Positions 33,380 to 41,557 of a DNA stretch of 48,627 nt are shown here, one piece after another. Position numbers and translations under genes: made by a program. This DNA comes from an uncultured Bacteroidales bacterium (lineage in GTDB: Bacteria > Bacteroidota > Bacteroidia > Bacteroidales > UBA932): positions 1-48,627 of the forward strand of contig CAJOHK010000014.1 of NCBI GenBank assembly GCA_905234285.1, in the 5' to 3' direction. How positions within the stretch are numbered: the first letter of the stretch is position 1; the number at the start of each line of letters is the position of its first letter. The notes under the pieces are model-generated. The model searched no databases and was not told the origin of the DNA. It was given only the letters and a program-made list of their open reading frames with translations.

Positions 33380-35070
33380 AGTATAGAATCTGTAAATATT
33401 GTCAATGCCAACATATCGGCCGCCCCGCCGGGGGAAATGCCCTCGGCTGCGTAGCGGTCGCATAATGATTTCAATTTTTCTTCTGTATAGTCTTCCAGCA
33501 CGGCTTTGGCCTCCTGCTTAACCAGCTCTGCCCTATCTTTACCCACCCGTTTAATCACGCAGGTGTCGTCCAGCGTGGACAGGATGCGCAGCAATAATGC
33601 CTGTTTGGCCGTATTTTCATGCCGAATCTTCCGGTAAAACGGCAGCCAGTCCTCGAAGAGGTCCCGGTAGCCGGTAAGCGCGATGCGACGGGCGCCAATG
33701 ACCGTCGAATGCAACTTACTATCAATCAATGAGTTAAACAAAACACCCTGGGCGATTTCCGGAAGGGTATTTTGCATAAACGACTTAAAATCAATACTTT
33801 CCATTCGACGGGCCGCGGCGTTTACGGCCAGGCCCAGGGCAAAGATGGCACCGCGGTGGGTGTTTACACCGCCCGTGGCTGCCAGCATGGCATTCTCGGC
33901 GTCAATGCCGGCCTGGCGAAGTTCATCGGCCGAGGAGGCCAGCGCCATCCGGGACCAAAAAGGCCGAAGGGAGGCAATCCCCCGCTGCATGGTGCCGTAG
34001 TCCATGTCTTTGTGCGCGCCGGGGCCGTCGGGACCCACCAGACCGGGTTTCATGGGCGTGTCCAGCTCCAGGCGAAGGGACCTTTCGGCCAGAAAAGCCA
34101 GCAGGAAAGGCTGCGAAGTAACCGGCACCAGGGCCGCGGCCGAAGCAAAATCCCCTGCTTCCAGGGCCGAGCGGACCGCGCTGGCCGAAATGCTCTCCAG
34201 GCGCGGAATCTCCACCACCTGAATGCCCCGGGGCGGGAGCATCTCCTTCATGAGCGCATTATACTTAGCCGTAAGCGGGTCCTGGGGCTCAGAGCCCACA
34301 AAGCGCACTGTGACACCCAATGCGGGCGCAATGTAACGGGCAAACAGGTCCAGGTCCAGGCGCATCTGCGTTTCTGAGGCATCGGAGAGGTCTTTGAGGA
34401 AATAGGTGGGGAAAGTAGCGGCCGATATCTGATAATCGGAGCCCTCTACAACCACCGAAGAACCAGCGCCAGCCTCCATCATGGCCTTGCGCTCGGAATA
34501 GAGAAAAGCCGAAGCGTCCTCCTTCACAGGGATCACAAACAGCTTATCGACTTGGTCGGCGGCCTTTTCCAGTAGGTATTGGTGACCCCGGGTAAATGGA
34601 TTGGCGTTCATGATAATGACGCCGATGCGGGATCCTTCGCTTTGCCCGACAAGGCAACGCAATCCGGCGCAATACTGCTCCAGACCGCGGCCGTTTTCCA
34701 GCAGAATGGCCAGAGGGGCTTGCGCCAGCAGGTGAAAGCCCAAACTCTCAAAGATGCTTTGGTATTCCGGCTTGGTAAAGACTTTTAGCTGATGGATGCC
34801 CTGCCGGGCAGCCAGGGCCACTAATGCCGAGACCAGCGGCCCCATCAGCCCTTCGGAGCGGGCCTCCTGGGCTACGGCAACGCATTTAATGATATCCCGG
34901 GATAATCCGGCACCGGCAAGGATGCGCCCCTCAGCGTCTTGAATGGTGAGATACACATCAAGCGCTTCCATCCGAAGCCCGTTTGCTTCGAGGAAACGCT
35001 CCACCATTCTGCGGAAGAAAGGAGATGACAAAGGCATCTCCTGTATGTTCATTCTTTCGTATGCTTCCAT
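33376..35070 (-). CDS. CitC-CitG fusion: citrate lyase ligase and triphosphoribosyl-dephospho-CoA synthase
   Basis: A protein of 564 residues combining two citrate lyase maturation enzymes. Residues 1 to about 130 are the GNAT-like part of CitC. About 130-320 is the nucleotidyltransferase part, with MNANPFTRGHQYL near 155 and ISASAVR near 290, which acetylates the prosthetic group of CitD. From about 325 it is CitG-like, with KPGLVGPDGPGAHKDMD near 345 and GGVNTHRGAIFALGL near 400, the enzyme making the triphosphoribosyl-dephospho-CoA precursor. The ATG at 35070 is chosen; a GTG one codon earlier is possible. It has a likely internal promoter upstream (35122-35153). CitX-CitG fusions are known; this CitC-CitG order is less usual to me. 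Confidence 0.85.
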   Translation of the reverse strand: MEAYERMNIQEMPLSSPFFRRMVERFLEANGLRMEALDVYLTIQDAEGRILAGAGLSRDIIKCVAVAQEARSEGLMGPLVSALVALAARQGIHQLKVFTKPEYQSIFESLGFHLLAQAPLAILLENGRGLEQYCAGLRCLVGQSEGSRIGVIIMNANPFTRGHQYLLEKAADQVDKLFVIPVKEDASAFLYSERKAMMEAGAGSSVVVEGSDYQISAATFPTYFLKDLSDASETQMRLDLDLFARYIAPALGVTVRFVGSEPQDPLTAKYNALMKEMLPPRGIQVVEIPRLESISASAVRSALEAGDFASAAALVPVTSQPFLLAFLAERSLRLELDTPMKPGLVGPDGPGAHKDMDYGTMQRGIASLRPFWSRMALASSADELRQAGIDAENAMLAATGGVNTHRGAIFALGLAVNAAARRMESIDFKSFMQNTLPEIAQGVLFNSLIDSKLHSTVIGARRIALTGYRDLFEDWLPFYRKIRHENTAKQALLLRILSTLDDTCVIKRVGKDRAELVKQEAKAVLEDYTEEKLKSLCDRYAAEGISPGGAADMLALTIFTDSIL

Positions 35071-35121
35071 CACTGCAGGCTTCCCAATACTCCCGGTATG
35101 ACCTACTTATGAAATACAGCA

Positions 35122-35153
35122 CGAAGGTAAGGAATTATTACCTAATTGCCAAG
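35122..35153 (-). promoter_or_regulatory. Possible internal promoter before citC-citG
   Basis: On the minus strand, CTTG (35153-35150) and TACCTTCG (35129-35122) are 20 bp apart. Both boxes deviate by one base from TTTG and TAnnTTTG. They lie in the only sizeable gap of the citrate lyase operon (35071-35169). Confidence 0.45.
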
Positions 35154-35169
35154 GTTTTGTTTCAAATTA

Positions 35170-35946
35170 TCAGGATAATCTGGAAATGAGTTCATCACCC
35201 AAAGCTTCCTTGGCCCGAATGTGTTCCAGAACGGCTGTAACAAAGGAATTGGATTCAAAGTCGCCGCGCACCTCAGAGAAGTCCATTTCCTTGATTTGCC
35301 GGGAACCGTCGGCGCCGAATCCCGTCATGGAGGCCAGGTTGAATTCCTTGCGGGCATCCTCGTACAGTTCCTTATCCAGGCCAATCACCGCCTCTTTCCA
35401 GCGCTTCACAATATCGATTACCTGGGCGGCGGTAATGCTCTCCAGCGGATAGCCGAAGAAGGGGCCGAATTTGTCGTAGGCCCAGGTCCACTCGGCATCG
35501 TAATAATTCGCGTGCAGGGATTGGAAGCTTTCCGACAATTCGGCGAGGCTAAGGCTCCCGGCCTCGGCCTTGTCCAGAATTTCCCTAACCTGAGAGATGG
35601 GAGCGATGAGGCCGCACAAATCCACCCATTTTCCGTCGCCGTAAGGGCACGTGGGCTTCAGGGCCTTGCGAATGGCCTCGGCGGAGGCACCGGCGGGCAG
35701 GTTTTCCAGGCGTTTGATGATGGAGTTCCCCAGGAACTTGGTAATGGCCGTCTGGTAATAGCGGATGCCGTTGCGCAGGCTTCCATTGCGGATTTTGGTG
35801 CTGTGGTAGGAATAGATGTCGGACAGCTCGCCGGACGAATACTGCAAGTTTTGCAACAGCTCAATTCCCTTGAACATCTTCTGGATGGTGTAAGGGCTCA
35901 GGAGGTTGTAGTTGATGCAGTCCAGGCGGTCGGGATCCTTGCTCAT
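35170..35946 (-). CDS. Stand-alone DUF4954-like C-terminal domain
   Basis: A soluble helical protein of 258 residues. From memory it resembles the C-terminal half of the Bacteroidota DUF4954 proteins: INYNLLSPYTIQKMFKGIELLQNL near residue 10, SLRNGIRYYQTAITKFLG near 52 and DLCGLIAPISQV near 108, then NYYDAEWTWAY near 148. The N-terminal left-handed-helix (hexapeptide) domain of DUF4954 is absent. The 5' end overlaps citX by 86 bp in another frame, and the similarity begins within that overlap. It may be a truncated gene joined to citX, or a free-standing domain working with citrate lyase. Function unknown; the family link needs a profile search. Confidence 0.5.
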   Translation of the reverse strand: MSKDPDRLDCINYNLLSPYTIQKMFKGIELLQNLQYSSGELSDIYSYHSTKIRNGSLRNGIRYYQTAITKFLGNSIIKRLENLPAGASAEAIRKALKPTCPYGDGKWVDLCGLIAPISQVREILDKAEAGSLSLAELSESFQSLHANYYDAEWTWAYDKFGPFFGYPLESITAAQVIDIVKRWKEAVIGLDKELYEDARKEFNLASMTGFGADGSRQIKEMDFSEVRGDFESNSFVTAVLEHIRAKEALGDELISRLS

Positions 35947-36421
35947 AGTCATTCACCATTTGCTTAATCTTTTGCAGGAGCTCCTCCTGCGTATGGGTTT
36001 TGGCCCGCATGCAGTAGCGGACCTCGTTGCCGCACAACAGGCATTTTCTGGGAGCCAGGCCGATTGCCTCCCGGCCCACTCCCGGCACGTCAATGTCCAT
36101 GAGCCGCCCCAGCGGGTGCGAGGCTTCAATCTGGCAGGCGCGTCGCTTGGTTTCTACCGCTGCCATAGCAACGAGGAAATAGCCCTCGAACCCCGTTGGC
36201 AGGTCCCGCAACTCCTCATACTCCGGCCGAAATACCTCCCGCACAGCTGCCACGCCCGCCTGAGCAATTACCTGGGAAAGCGCATTTCTCTTCTCGGCCC
36301 CAGGCAGCTGCACGGTAAGGCATACCAAAGAACAGCTGGGGTGTTGCCCCAGCAGTTCCTTTTGGTGCGCAGCACGGGCGTCCCGGCTGGCCAGCAATTC
36401 TTGTAGAGTCGGTTTACTCAA
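35861..36421 (-). CDS. citX: Apo-citrate lyase phosphoribosyl-dephospho-CoA transferase CitX
   Basis: A protein of 186 residues with the CitX pattern: LQELLASRDARAAHQKELL at the start, SLVCLTVQLPGAEKRN near 32, RLMDIDVPG near 105 and KCLLCGNEVRYCMRAKTHTQEEL near 125. CitX attaches the prosthetic group to the serine of CitD. Homology ends near IKQMVNDYEQ at about residue 160. The last 26 residues are a read-through of the next gene's sequence in another frame, so the natural stop appears to have been lost. It overlaps citF by 8 bp. Confidence 0.85.
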   Translation of the reverse strand: MSKPTLQELLASRDARAAHQKELLGQHPSCSLVCLTVQLPGAEKRNALSQVIAQAGVAAVREVFRPEYEELRDLPTGFEGYFLVAMAAVETKRRACQIEASHPLGRLMDIDVPGVGREAIGLAPRKCLLCGNEVRYCMRAKTHTQEELLQKIKQMVNDYEQGSRPPGLHQLQPPEPLHHPEDVQGN

Positions 36422-37820
36422 TATTGTAAATCTTATCCAGCACGGAGCCGTCGCGGTTCATCACTACACCCACCACTTTGTTGCCGAAGGGCAGCGGATC
36501 GGGCGTGCCAATAATGGAAGATGCCTTTGCGGCCAGGTCCTTGATGTCCACCACATTAAGCCCGGCGTCCTCAAGCTTCTCTTTAATCTCTGGACGGCCG
36601 GGATTCACGGCAATGCCGTACTCGGTAACCACCACATCTACGGACTTACCCGGAGTGATGAGAGTGGTCACTTTGGGCACGACGCAAGGGATGCGGCCGC
36701 GGAGCAGCGGGCACACAATAATGCTCAGGGCGCTGTCGGCCGCCGTATCCTGATGGCCGCCAATGGCGCCACGGATAATACCGTCACTGCCCACCAGCAC
36801 GTTCACGTTGAACTGCGTATCCACTTCCAGGGCGCTCAGAATCACAATATCCAGCGCGTGAGTGGCGGAACCCAGGTGCTGACCAGAAGCATACTCAACG
36901 GCCGAGACCTCCTTGTGCAGCGGATCCACCGCAATGGATTCGGCCGCCACTTTGTCAAAGGACTGCACGTCGATGAGTTTGCCAATGAGGCCTTCCTCAT
37001 GCAACTTGACCATGTGTGCGGTAATGCCGCCCAGGGCAAACGAGGCTTTGATTCCCCGCTGCAGCATCTCTTCGCGGATGTACTTGACGGCGGCCAGTGA
37101 TGCGCCGCCGGTACCGGTCTGGATGCTAAAGCCATCCTGGAAGTAACCTGAGTTAATAATCACTTTAGCAGCCTGTTTGGCCAGCAGGATATCGCGTGGA
37201 TTCTTGGAATCACGGATGGCGCCGGCGGCAATCTTGGAGCTGTCGCCCACGCTGTCTACCACCACCACGCTCTCTACGTCGGCGGCCGATATGGACTGGG
37301 GCATATTGGGATAGGCCACCAGGTCGTCGGTGATTACCACCACGTGCTTGGCATAGCGGGCATCCGGGAGGGCATAGCCAAGCGAGCCGCAGATGCTTTT
37401 GCTGCCGTGGCCGGTTGCATTACCCAGCTCGTCGGAGGACGATGCGCCCAGGAACGCCACGTCAATCTTGAGTTCCCCATTGGCAATGGCGCTGCCGCGG
37501 CCGCCGTGGCTGCGGAAAACCACCGGCTCGGCCAGCAGGCCATGCGAGATGGCATCGGCCAAAGCACCGCGAAGACCGCTGGTGGAGATGCCGGTAATGA
37601 CGCCGGCTTTGATGTGCTCGATGAGCGGCGCGTGTACGTCGGACAGGCTGGAGGCGGCCAATTTGAGGTCTTTAAAGCCCATCTGGGCCAGTTTGTCTAC
37701 CACCAGATTCACCACTTTGTCGCCGCCGCGGAAGTGATGGTGGAAGGAAATGGTCTGGCCATTCTGCAGCCCGGAGCGCTTGATGGCTTCTTCCAGGCTT
37801 ACTAACTTACTGTTTCTCAT
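36414..37820 (-). CDS. citF: Citrate lyase alpha subunit
   Basis: A protein of 468 residues, somewhat shorter than the E. coli protein (about 510). It has the family hallmarks: SGLQNGQTISFHHHFRGGD near residue 15, LGASSSDELGNATG near 125, GFSIQTGTGG near 230 and TEYGIAVNPGRPE near 415. CitF is the citrate:acetyl-ACP transferase, which swaps the acetyl group on CitD for citrate. It overlaps citE by 4 bp and citX by 8 bp, consistent with a co-translated enzyme complex. Confidence 0.95.
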   Translation of the reverse strand: MRNSKLVSLEEAIKRSGLQNGQTISFHHHFRGGDKVVNLVVDKLAQMGFKDLKLAASSLSDVHAPLIEHIKAGVITGISTSGLRGALADAISHGLLAEPVVFRSHGGRGSAIANGELKIDVAFLGASSSDELGNATGHGSKSICGSLGYALPDARYAKHVVVITDDLVAYPNMPQSISAADVESVVVVDSVGDSSKIAAGAIRDSKNPRDILLAKQAAKVIINSGYFQDGFSIQTGTGGASLAAVKYIREEMLQRGIKASFALGGITAHMVKLHEEGLIGKLIDVQSFDKVAAESIAVDPLHKEVSAVEYASGQHLGSATHALDIVILSALEVDTQFNVNVLVGSDGIIRGAIGGHQDTAADSALSIIVCPLLRGRIPCVVPKVTTLITPGKSVDVVVTEYGIAVNPGRPEIKEKLEDAGLNVVDIKDLAAKASSIIGTPDPLPFGNKVVGVVMNRDGSVLDKIYNIE

Positions 37821-38707
37821 AGCGCTTCCTCCTTATCGATAACGCCGGCGGCAATGGCCAGGGCGATGGTTCGCTCGGCGCGGATTACCACGGGACGGTC
37901 TACCATTTTGCCGTTGACCGCAATGACGCCGCTGCCCTTGGCCTGGGCTTCCTTGATGGCAGCCACTACGGCGCGGGCTTTGGTGATTTCTTTCTCGGTG
38001 GGGGTAAAGACCTCATTCACCACCTCAATCTGGCGGGGGTTGATGATGGATTTGCCATCGAAGCCCAGGGTTTTGATGAGCTCCACTTCCTTGCGGAAGG
38101 TCTCCATATCGTCCAGGTTGGAGTACACGGTGTCGAAGCAGGCGATGCCGGCAGCGCGGGCGGCCACCACAATCTGCTCACGGGCCAGCAGCAGCTCGGC
38201 GCCGCCGGGCGTACGGTTGGTCTTGAGGTTGGCGCTGTAGTCCTCGGCGCCCAGGGCAATACCCATCATGCGCTTGCTGGCGGTTGCGATGGCATAGGCG
38301 TTTACCACACCCAGCGCGCTCTCGATGGCGGCCATGATCTGGGTCTCCCCCACCCGGCCGATTTCCTGTTCCACTTTGAGGATTTCGGCCTCCAGTTCCT
38401 TCACTTCTTCGGCGGTCTCGGTCTTGGGCATACGGATTACGTCCACACCGGCCTTTACCACGGCTTCTACATCCTTTTTTCCGTAGGGCGTATTCAAAGG
38501 ATTGATACGCACTACCATCTCCGTGTTGCCGTAATCGATGCTCTTGAGGGCGTTGTGCACCAAAAGGCGCGCAGCGTCCTTCTCGGCCATGGTTACAGAG
38601 TCTTCCAGGTCCAGCATAATGCTGTCGGGGCCGTAGATGTGGGCATCGGCCATCATTCCGGGATTGTTGCCCGGAACGAACATCATGGTTCTCCTTAGTC
38701 TTTCCAT
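37817..38707 (-). CDS. citE: Citrate lyase beta subunit
   Basis: A protein of 296 residues from the ATG at 38707, close to the usual length of about 300. It carries RRTMMFVPGNNPGM near residue 5, DSIMLDLEDSV near 30, VVRINPLNTP near 65 and GAEDYSANL near 155. CitE cleaves citryl-CitD to oxaloacetate and acetyl-CitD with Mg2+. An upstream frame to 38764 overlaps citD more deeply and is not needed; the chosen start overlaps citD by 13 bp. Confidence 0.95.
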   Translation of the reverse strand: MERLRRTMMFVPGNNPGMMADAHIYGPDSIMLDLEDSVTMAEKDAARLLVHNALKSIDYGNTEMVVRINPLNTPYGKKDVEAVVKAGVDVIRMPKTETAEEVKELEAEILKVEQEIGRVGETQIMAAIESALGVVNAYAIATASKRMMGIALGAEDYSANLKTNRTPGGAELLLAREQIVVAARAAGIACFDTVYSNLDDMETFRKEVELIKTLGFDGKSIINPRQIEVVNEVFTPTEKEITKARAVVAAIKEAQAKGSGVIAVNGKMVDRPVVIRAERTIALAIAAGVIDKEEAL

Positions 38708-38964
38708 ACGTCTTTTCCCGTTGCCCGGACGGCCGCCGCTGTTACGCGTGCCCGGATGGTACAATCCAATGCGCCCTTATCGATGGCCTGCACATGTGCG
38801 TCCTTGACGCCCAGGGCCTCCAGGGTCTCTGTAATGACGGCCTTGATCTGCCGCCCGAACTGCGCCGCTACAGAGCTCTGCAGCTCTATTTGCAAGCCTT
38901 CTCCAGGCTCAATGGTGACCATAATGTCACCGCTTTCCAATGTTCCAGCTGTCGCGTTTTTCAT
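38695..38964 (-). CDS. citD: Citrate lyase acyl carrier protein (gamma subunit)
   Basis: A protein of 89 residues with AGTLESGDIMV at the start. Ser11 aligns with the serine that carries the phosphoribosyl-dephospho-CoA group in known CitD proteins. It holds the acetyl or citryl group during the lyase reaction. The ATG is 1 bp after the stop of the PdxB-DUF4301 fusion, so the lyase genes are read together with that gene. Confidence 0.92.
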   Translation of the reverse strand: MKNATAGTLESGDIMVTIEPGEGLQIELQSSVAAQFGRQIKAVITETLEALGVKDAHVQAIDKGALDCTIRARVTAAAVRATGKDVWKD

Positions 38965-38965
38965 A

Positions 38966-41503
38966 CTATGCCTGATGTGCGGGACGTAACAGGTCCAGCA
39001 CTACTTTTACGGGGTTAAAGGTTTCGATGGGAACCTCTACGAAGAGGGTGTTCCAATCGCTCATGGCGCCGTTCCACAGGCCGGGGAGTTCCAGGGCCTT
39101 GAGCTCGCGGCCTTCGAAGCTCTTGGAGCTCATGAAGCCGGCTTCCGGGTCCACGTGCTTGAGGAGGTCGAAGTGCTTGCCCTGGTAGTCCAGCAGGCAG
39201 CACACCAAATCTACGGGGTTGAAGTGGGTGGCGTGGCTCATGGCCTCCATGGCGCCGGCGTCATCCTTATTGATTTGTACGCTTTCCAGGATTTGCAGGC
39301 TGGTGCAGCCGTCCTTGCCGGCAATCACGTAGGGGCCGCCGCCGGGCTCGCCCTCGTTCTTGACCATGCCGCAGACGCGGATGGGGCGGTTGAGCTTGGC
39401 GCGCAGCATGTCTACACGCTCTTTCTCGCTGTGGGCCAGCGGCATCTGGATGCACAGTTCCTTGTCCAGGAAGTTCTCTATTTCGTTGCAAAGGGCCACC
39501 GAGGGATCGGCGTCCAGTTTGCGCAGATAGGCAAAGATGCGGTCCCTGAGTTCCAGGGCGCAGCCCATGAGCACTTGCTTGTACTGGGCCGTTACAGGAA
39601 GGAGTTTCTCGTGGGCTACATTGTCGATATTCTTGATGCTCACCAGCTCGTCCTGCACCTTGTTAAGGTTGTAGATGAGGGCGCCGTGGCCGGCCGGGCG
39701 GAACAGCAGGCTGCCGTCGGCCTTGCGGAAAGGCTTGTTCTCCGGGTCTACGGCAATGGTATCCGTGGCTTTGTCCTGGAAAGTGAACTGGATGTTGTAT
39801 TTTACGCCATAACGCTTCTCGTAGGCTTCCTTGATGGCGCCGATGGCAATCTCGAACAGGGTCTGATGCTCAGGCGAGATGGTAACCGTGAGGTTGCAGC
39901 TGCCGTCGGCGTTCTTCATGTATTCCTGGGCCTCTACCAAATGCTCGGCAATGGCGGTGCGCACTTCCTGGGGGTAGCGATGGAAATCCAGCACGCCCTT
40001 GGGCTTGGCGCCATACGCCAGGCCATCGTCCTTGAGGAGCTTGCGCAGGGTGGCCTTGCGATATTCGGGGGTGTCCTCCGGCTCGCCGAAAAGTTCCGGC
40101 GTATAGAAGGCGAAGTCCTTGATGCGGGCGGCCAGTTTGGCGCCGGGAGCATCGGCGGGCAAATCCTTGCCTTCTTCCAGCGTGGCCAGACCGCTGAACA
40201 TGTCCTTAAACATGCGGGAAGCGGCGCCCGAAGCCGGGACAAACTTGCTTTTGCCGCGAACGTCGGCCTGCTTGTAATATGCTACAGCCTCCTGGACAGC
40301 CTCCGGCGAAAGGACCTTGATGCCGCGATCCGGCGTGGCGGGGCCTACGATCTTCATCCAGGGGAAACCCGATTTGAAATGCTCGATCTGTTCTTTGACC
40401 TGACGCAGGGAGGCGCCGCGTGCCTCTATCTGCTGAATGTCTTTTTGGCTAAACATAGTGCTATAGTGGTTATCGATATAAAATTCTCGGCGGTAGTTGT
40501 ACTCGCTGCGCAGCTTCTCAAAACTGTCCGGGTTACTGCGGAAGAGGAAATCGTCGGTGAAGATGGGATAGTTGTACTGCAGAACGGCGGCAATTTCCCC
40601 CTGCGTGCGCCCCCACAGGTCTATGGAGACGGGATTGAGGGCCTCGTCCTCCGTGACGGGCCTGAAGTGCTTGAGGGCCTCGATGCCAAAGTGCCGGGCA
40701 ATGGCCTGAACGGCCATGGCGGTGCCGTTTTGCTTGCCCTGATAAGAATAGCCGGCAATGTGCGGCGTGGCAATGTCGCATACCTCTATGAGGTTGGGGT
40801 TTACAAAGGGCTCGTTGCACCAGGTGTCCAGCACCAGCGCGCCCAGTTTGGGACGGGCGTGCAGCAGGGCGGGCTCGTCTACCACCTCTCCGCGGGATGC
40901 GTTAATGAAGATGGCACCCGGTTGAATCTTTTCAAAGAAATCTGTGCTGGCCATGCCGCGGGTGGTCTCGTCCAGGGGAACGTGCATGGTAACTACGGTG
41001 GCCTGCGCCAGAAGTTCATCCATGCTCACAAAGCCCTCGGGGCCTTCTTTGGCAGCGCGCGGAGGGTCGCAGAGCAGCACTTTGAAGCCCAGGCTGCGGG
41101 CCATGGCCTCTACCTTTTTGCCCACATTTCCCACCCCGATGATGCCGATGGTGGCATCGGCCAGCTTGATGGCCCTTCGGGATGCAATGCCGTATAGGGC
41201 GCTGAAGACATAGTCGGCCACGCCGCCTGCGTTGCAACCTTCGGCGTTTTGCACCTCTACGCCATGCTGGGCGCACCAAGCCAGGTCTATGTGGTCTGTG
41301 CCGATGGTGGCACTAGCAATCATTTGCACTTTGGTGCCGCCCAGGGTTTCTTCATTGCACTTGGTGCGGGTGCGAATGATGAGGGCATCGGCGTCCATCA
41401 TGACGTTGCGGTCGATGGCTCGGCCATCTACGTACACAACCTCTGCGTAGGGCTCCAGCACACCTTTGAGGAAAGGAATATTGGTATCGGCGACAATTTT
41501 CAT
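38966..41503 (-). CDS. PdxB-like 4-phosphoerythronate dehydrogenase fused to DUF4301
   Basis: A single frame of 845 residues. Residues 1-349 form a D-isomer-specific dehydrogenase of the PdxB type: KIVADTNIPF at the start, GIIGVGNVGKKV near 118, NASRGEVVDEPALL near 200 and TPHIAGYSYQGK near 248. PdxB oxidises 4-phosphoerythronate in pyridoxal phosphate synthesis. From Met350 (codon at 40456-40454) the sequence is a complete DUF4301 protein: MFSQKDIQQIEARGASLRQV, then VPASGAASRMFKD near 430 and GHGALIYNLN near 615. The junction falls exactly at what looks like the native DUF4301 start, so the fusion probably arose by loss of the pdxB stop. The ATG at 41503 begins the conserved PdxB N-terminus; an extension to 41527 is rejected. 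It is first in the citrate lyase operon. Confidence 0.85.
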   Translation of the reverse strand: MKIVADTNIPFLKGVLEPYAEVVYVDGRAIDRNVMMDADALIIRTRTKCNEETLGGTKVQMIASATIGTDHIDLAWCAQHGVEVQNAEGCNAGGVADYVFSALYGIASRRAIKLADATIGIIGVGNVGKKVEAMARSLGFKVLLCDPPRAAKEGPEGFVSMDELLAQATVVTMHVPLDETTRGMASTDFFEKIQPGAIFINASRGEVVDEPALLHARPKLGALVLDTWCNEPFVNPNLIEVCDIATPHIAGYSYQGKQNGTAMAVQAIARHFGIEALKHFRPVTEDEALNPVSIDLWGRTQGEIAAVLQYNYPIFTDDFLFRSNPDSFEKLRSEYNYRREFYIDNHYSTMFSQKDIQQIEARGASLRQVKEQIEHFKSGFPWMKIVGPATPDRGIKVLSPEAVQEAVAYYKQADVRGKSKFVPASGAASRMFKDMFSGLATLEEGKDLPADAPGAKLAARIKDFAFYTPELFGEPEDTPEYRKATLRKLLKDDGLAYGAKPKGVLDFHRYPQEVRTAIAEHLVEAQEYMKNADGSCNLTVTISPEHQTLFEIAIGAIKEAYEKRYGVKYNIQFTFQDKATDTIAVDPENKPFRKADGSLLFRPAGHGALIYNLNKVQDELVSIKNIDNVAHEKLLPVTAQYKQVLMGCALELRDRIFAYLRKLDADPSVALCNEIENFLDKELCIQMPLAHSEKERVDMLRAKLNRPIRVCGMVKNEGEPGGGPYVIAGKDGCTSLQILESVQINKDDAGAMEAMSHATHFNPVDLVCCLLDYQGKHFDLLKHVDPEAGFMSSKSFEGRELKALELPGLWNGAMSDWNTLFVEVPIETFNPVKVVLDLLRPAHQA

Positions 41504-41524
41504 CTTAGTCTTTCTTATATCGTA

Positions 41525-41556
41525 CAAATATAGTCAAGAATCCTTATCTTTGCAAG
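41525..41556 (-). promoter_or_regulatory. Promoter of the citrate lyase operon
   Basis: On the minus strand, CTTG (41556-41553) and TATATTTG (41532-41525) are 20 bp apart. The -7 box is a full match and the -33 box deviates by one base. The ATG at 41503 follows 21 bp after the -7 box. It interlocks with the divergent plus-strand promoter at 41545-41552. Confidence 0.65.
41545..41552 (+). promoter_or_regulatory. -7 box of the peptide deformylase gene
   Basis: TATCTTTG matches TAnnTTTG and ends only five bases before the ATG at 41558, so transcription should begin at or next to the start codon. No TTTG stands at -33. Confidence 0.6.
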
Positions 41557-41557
41557 T

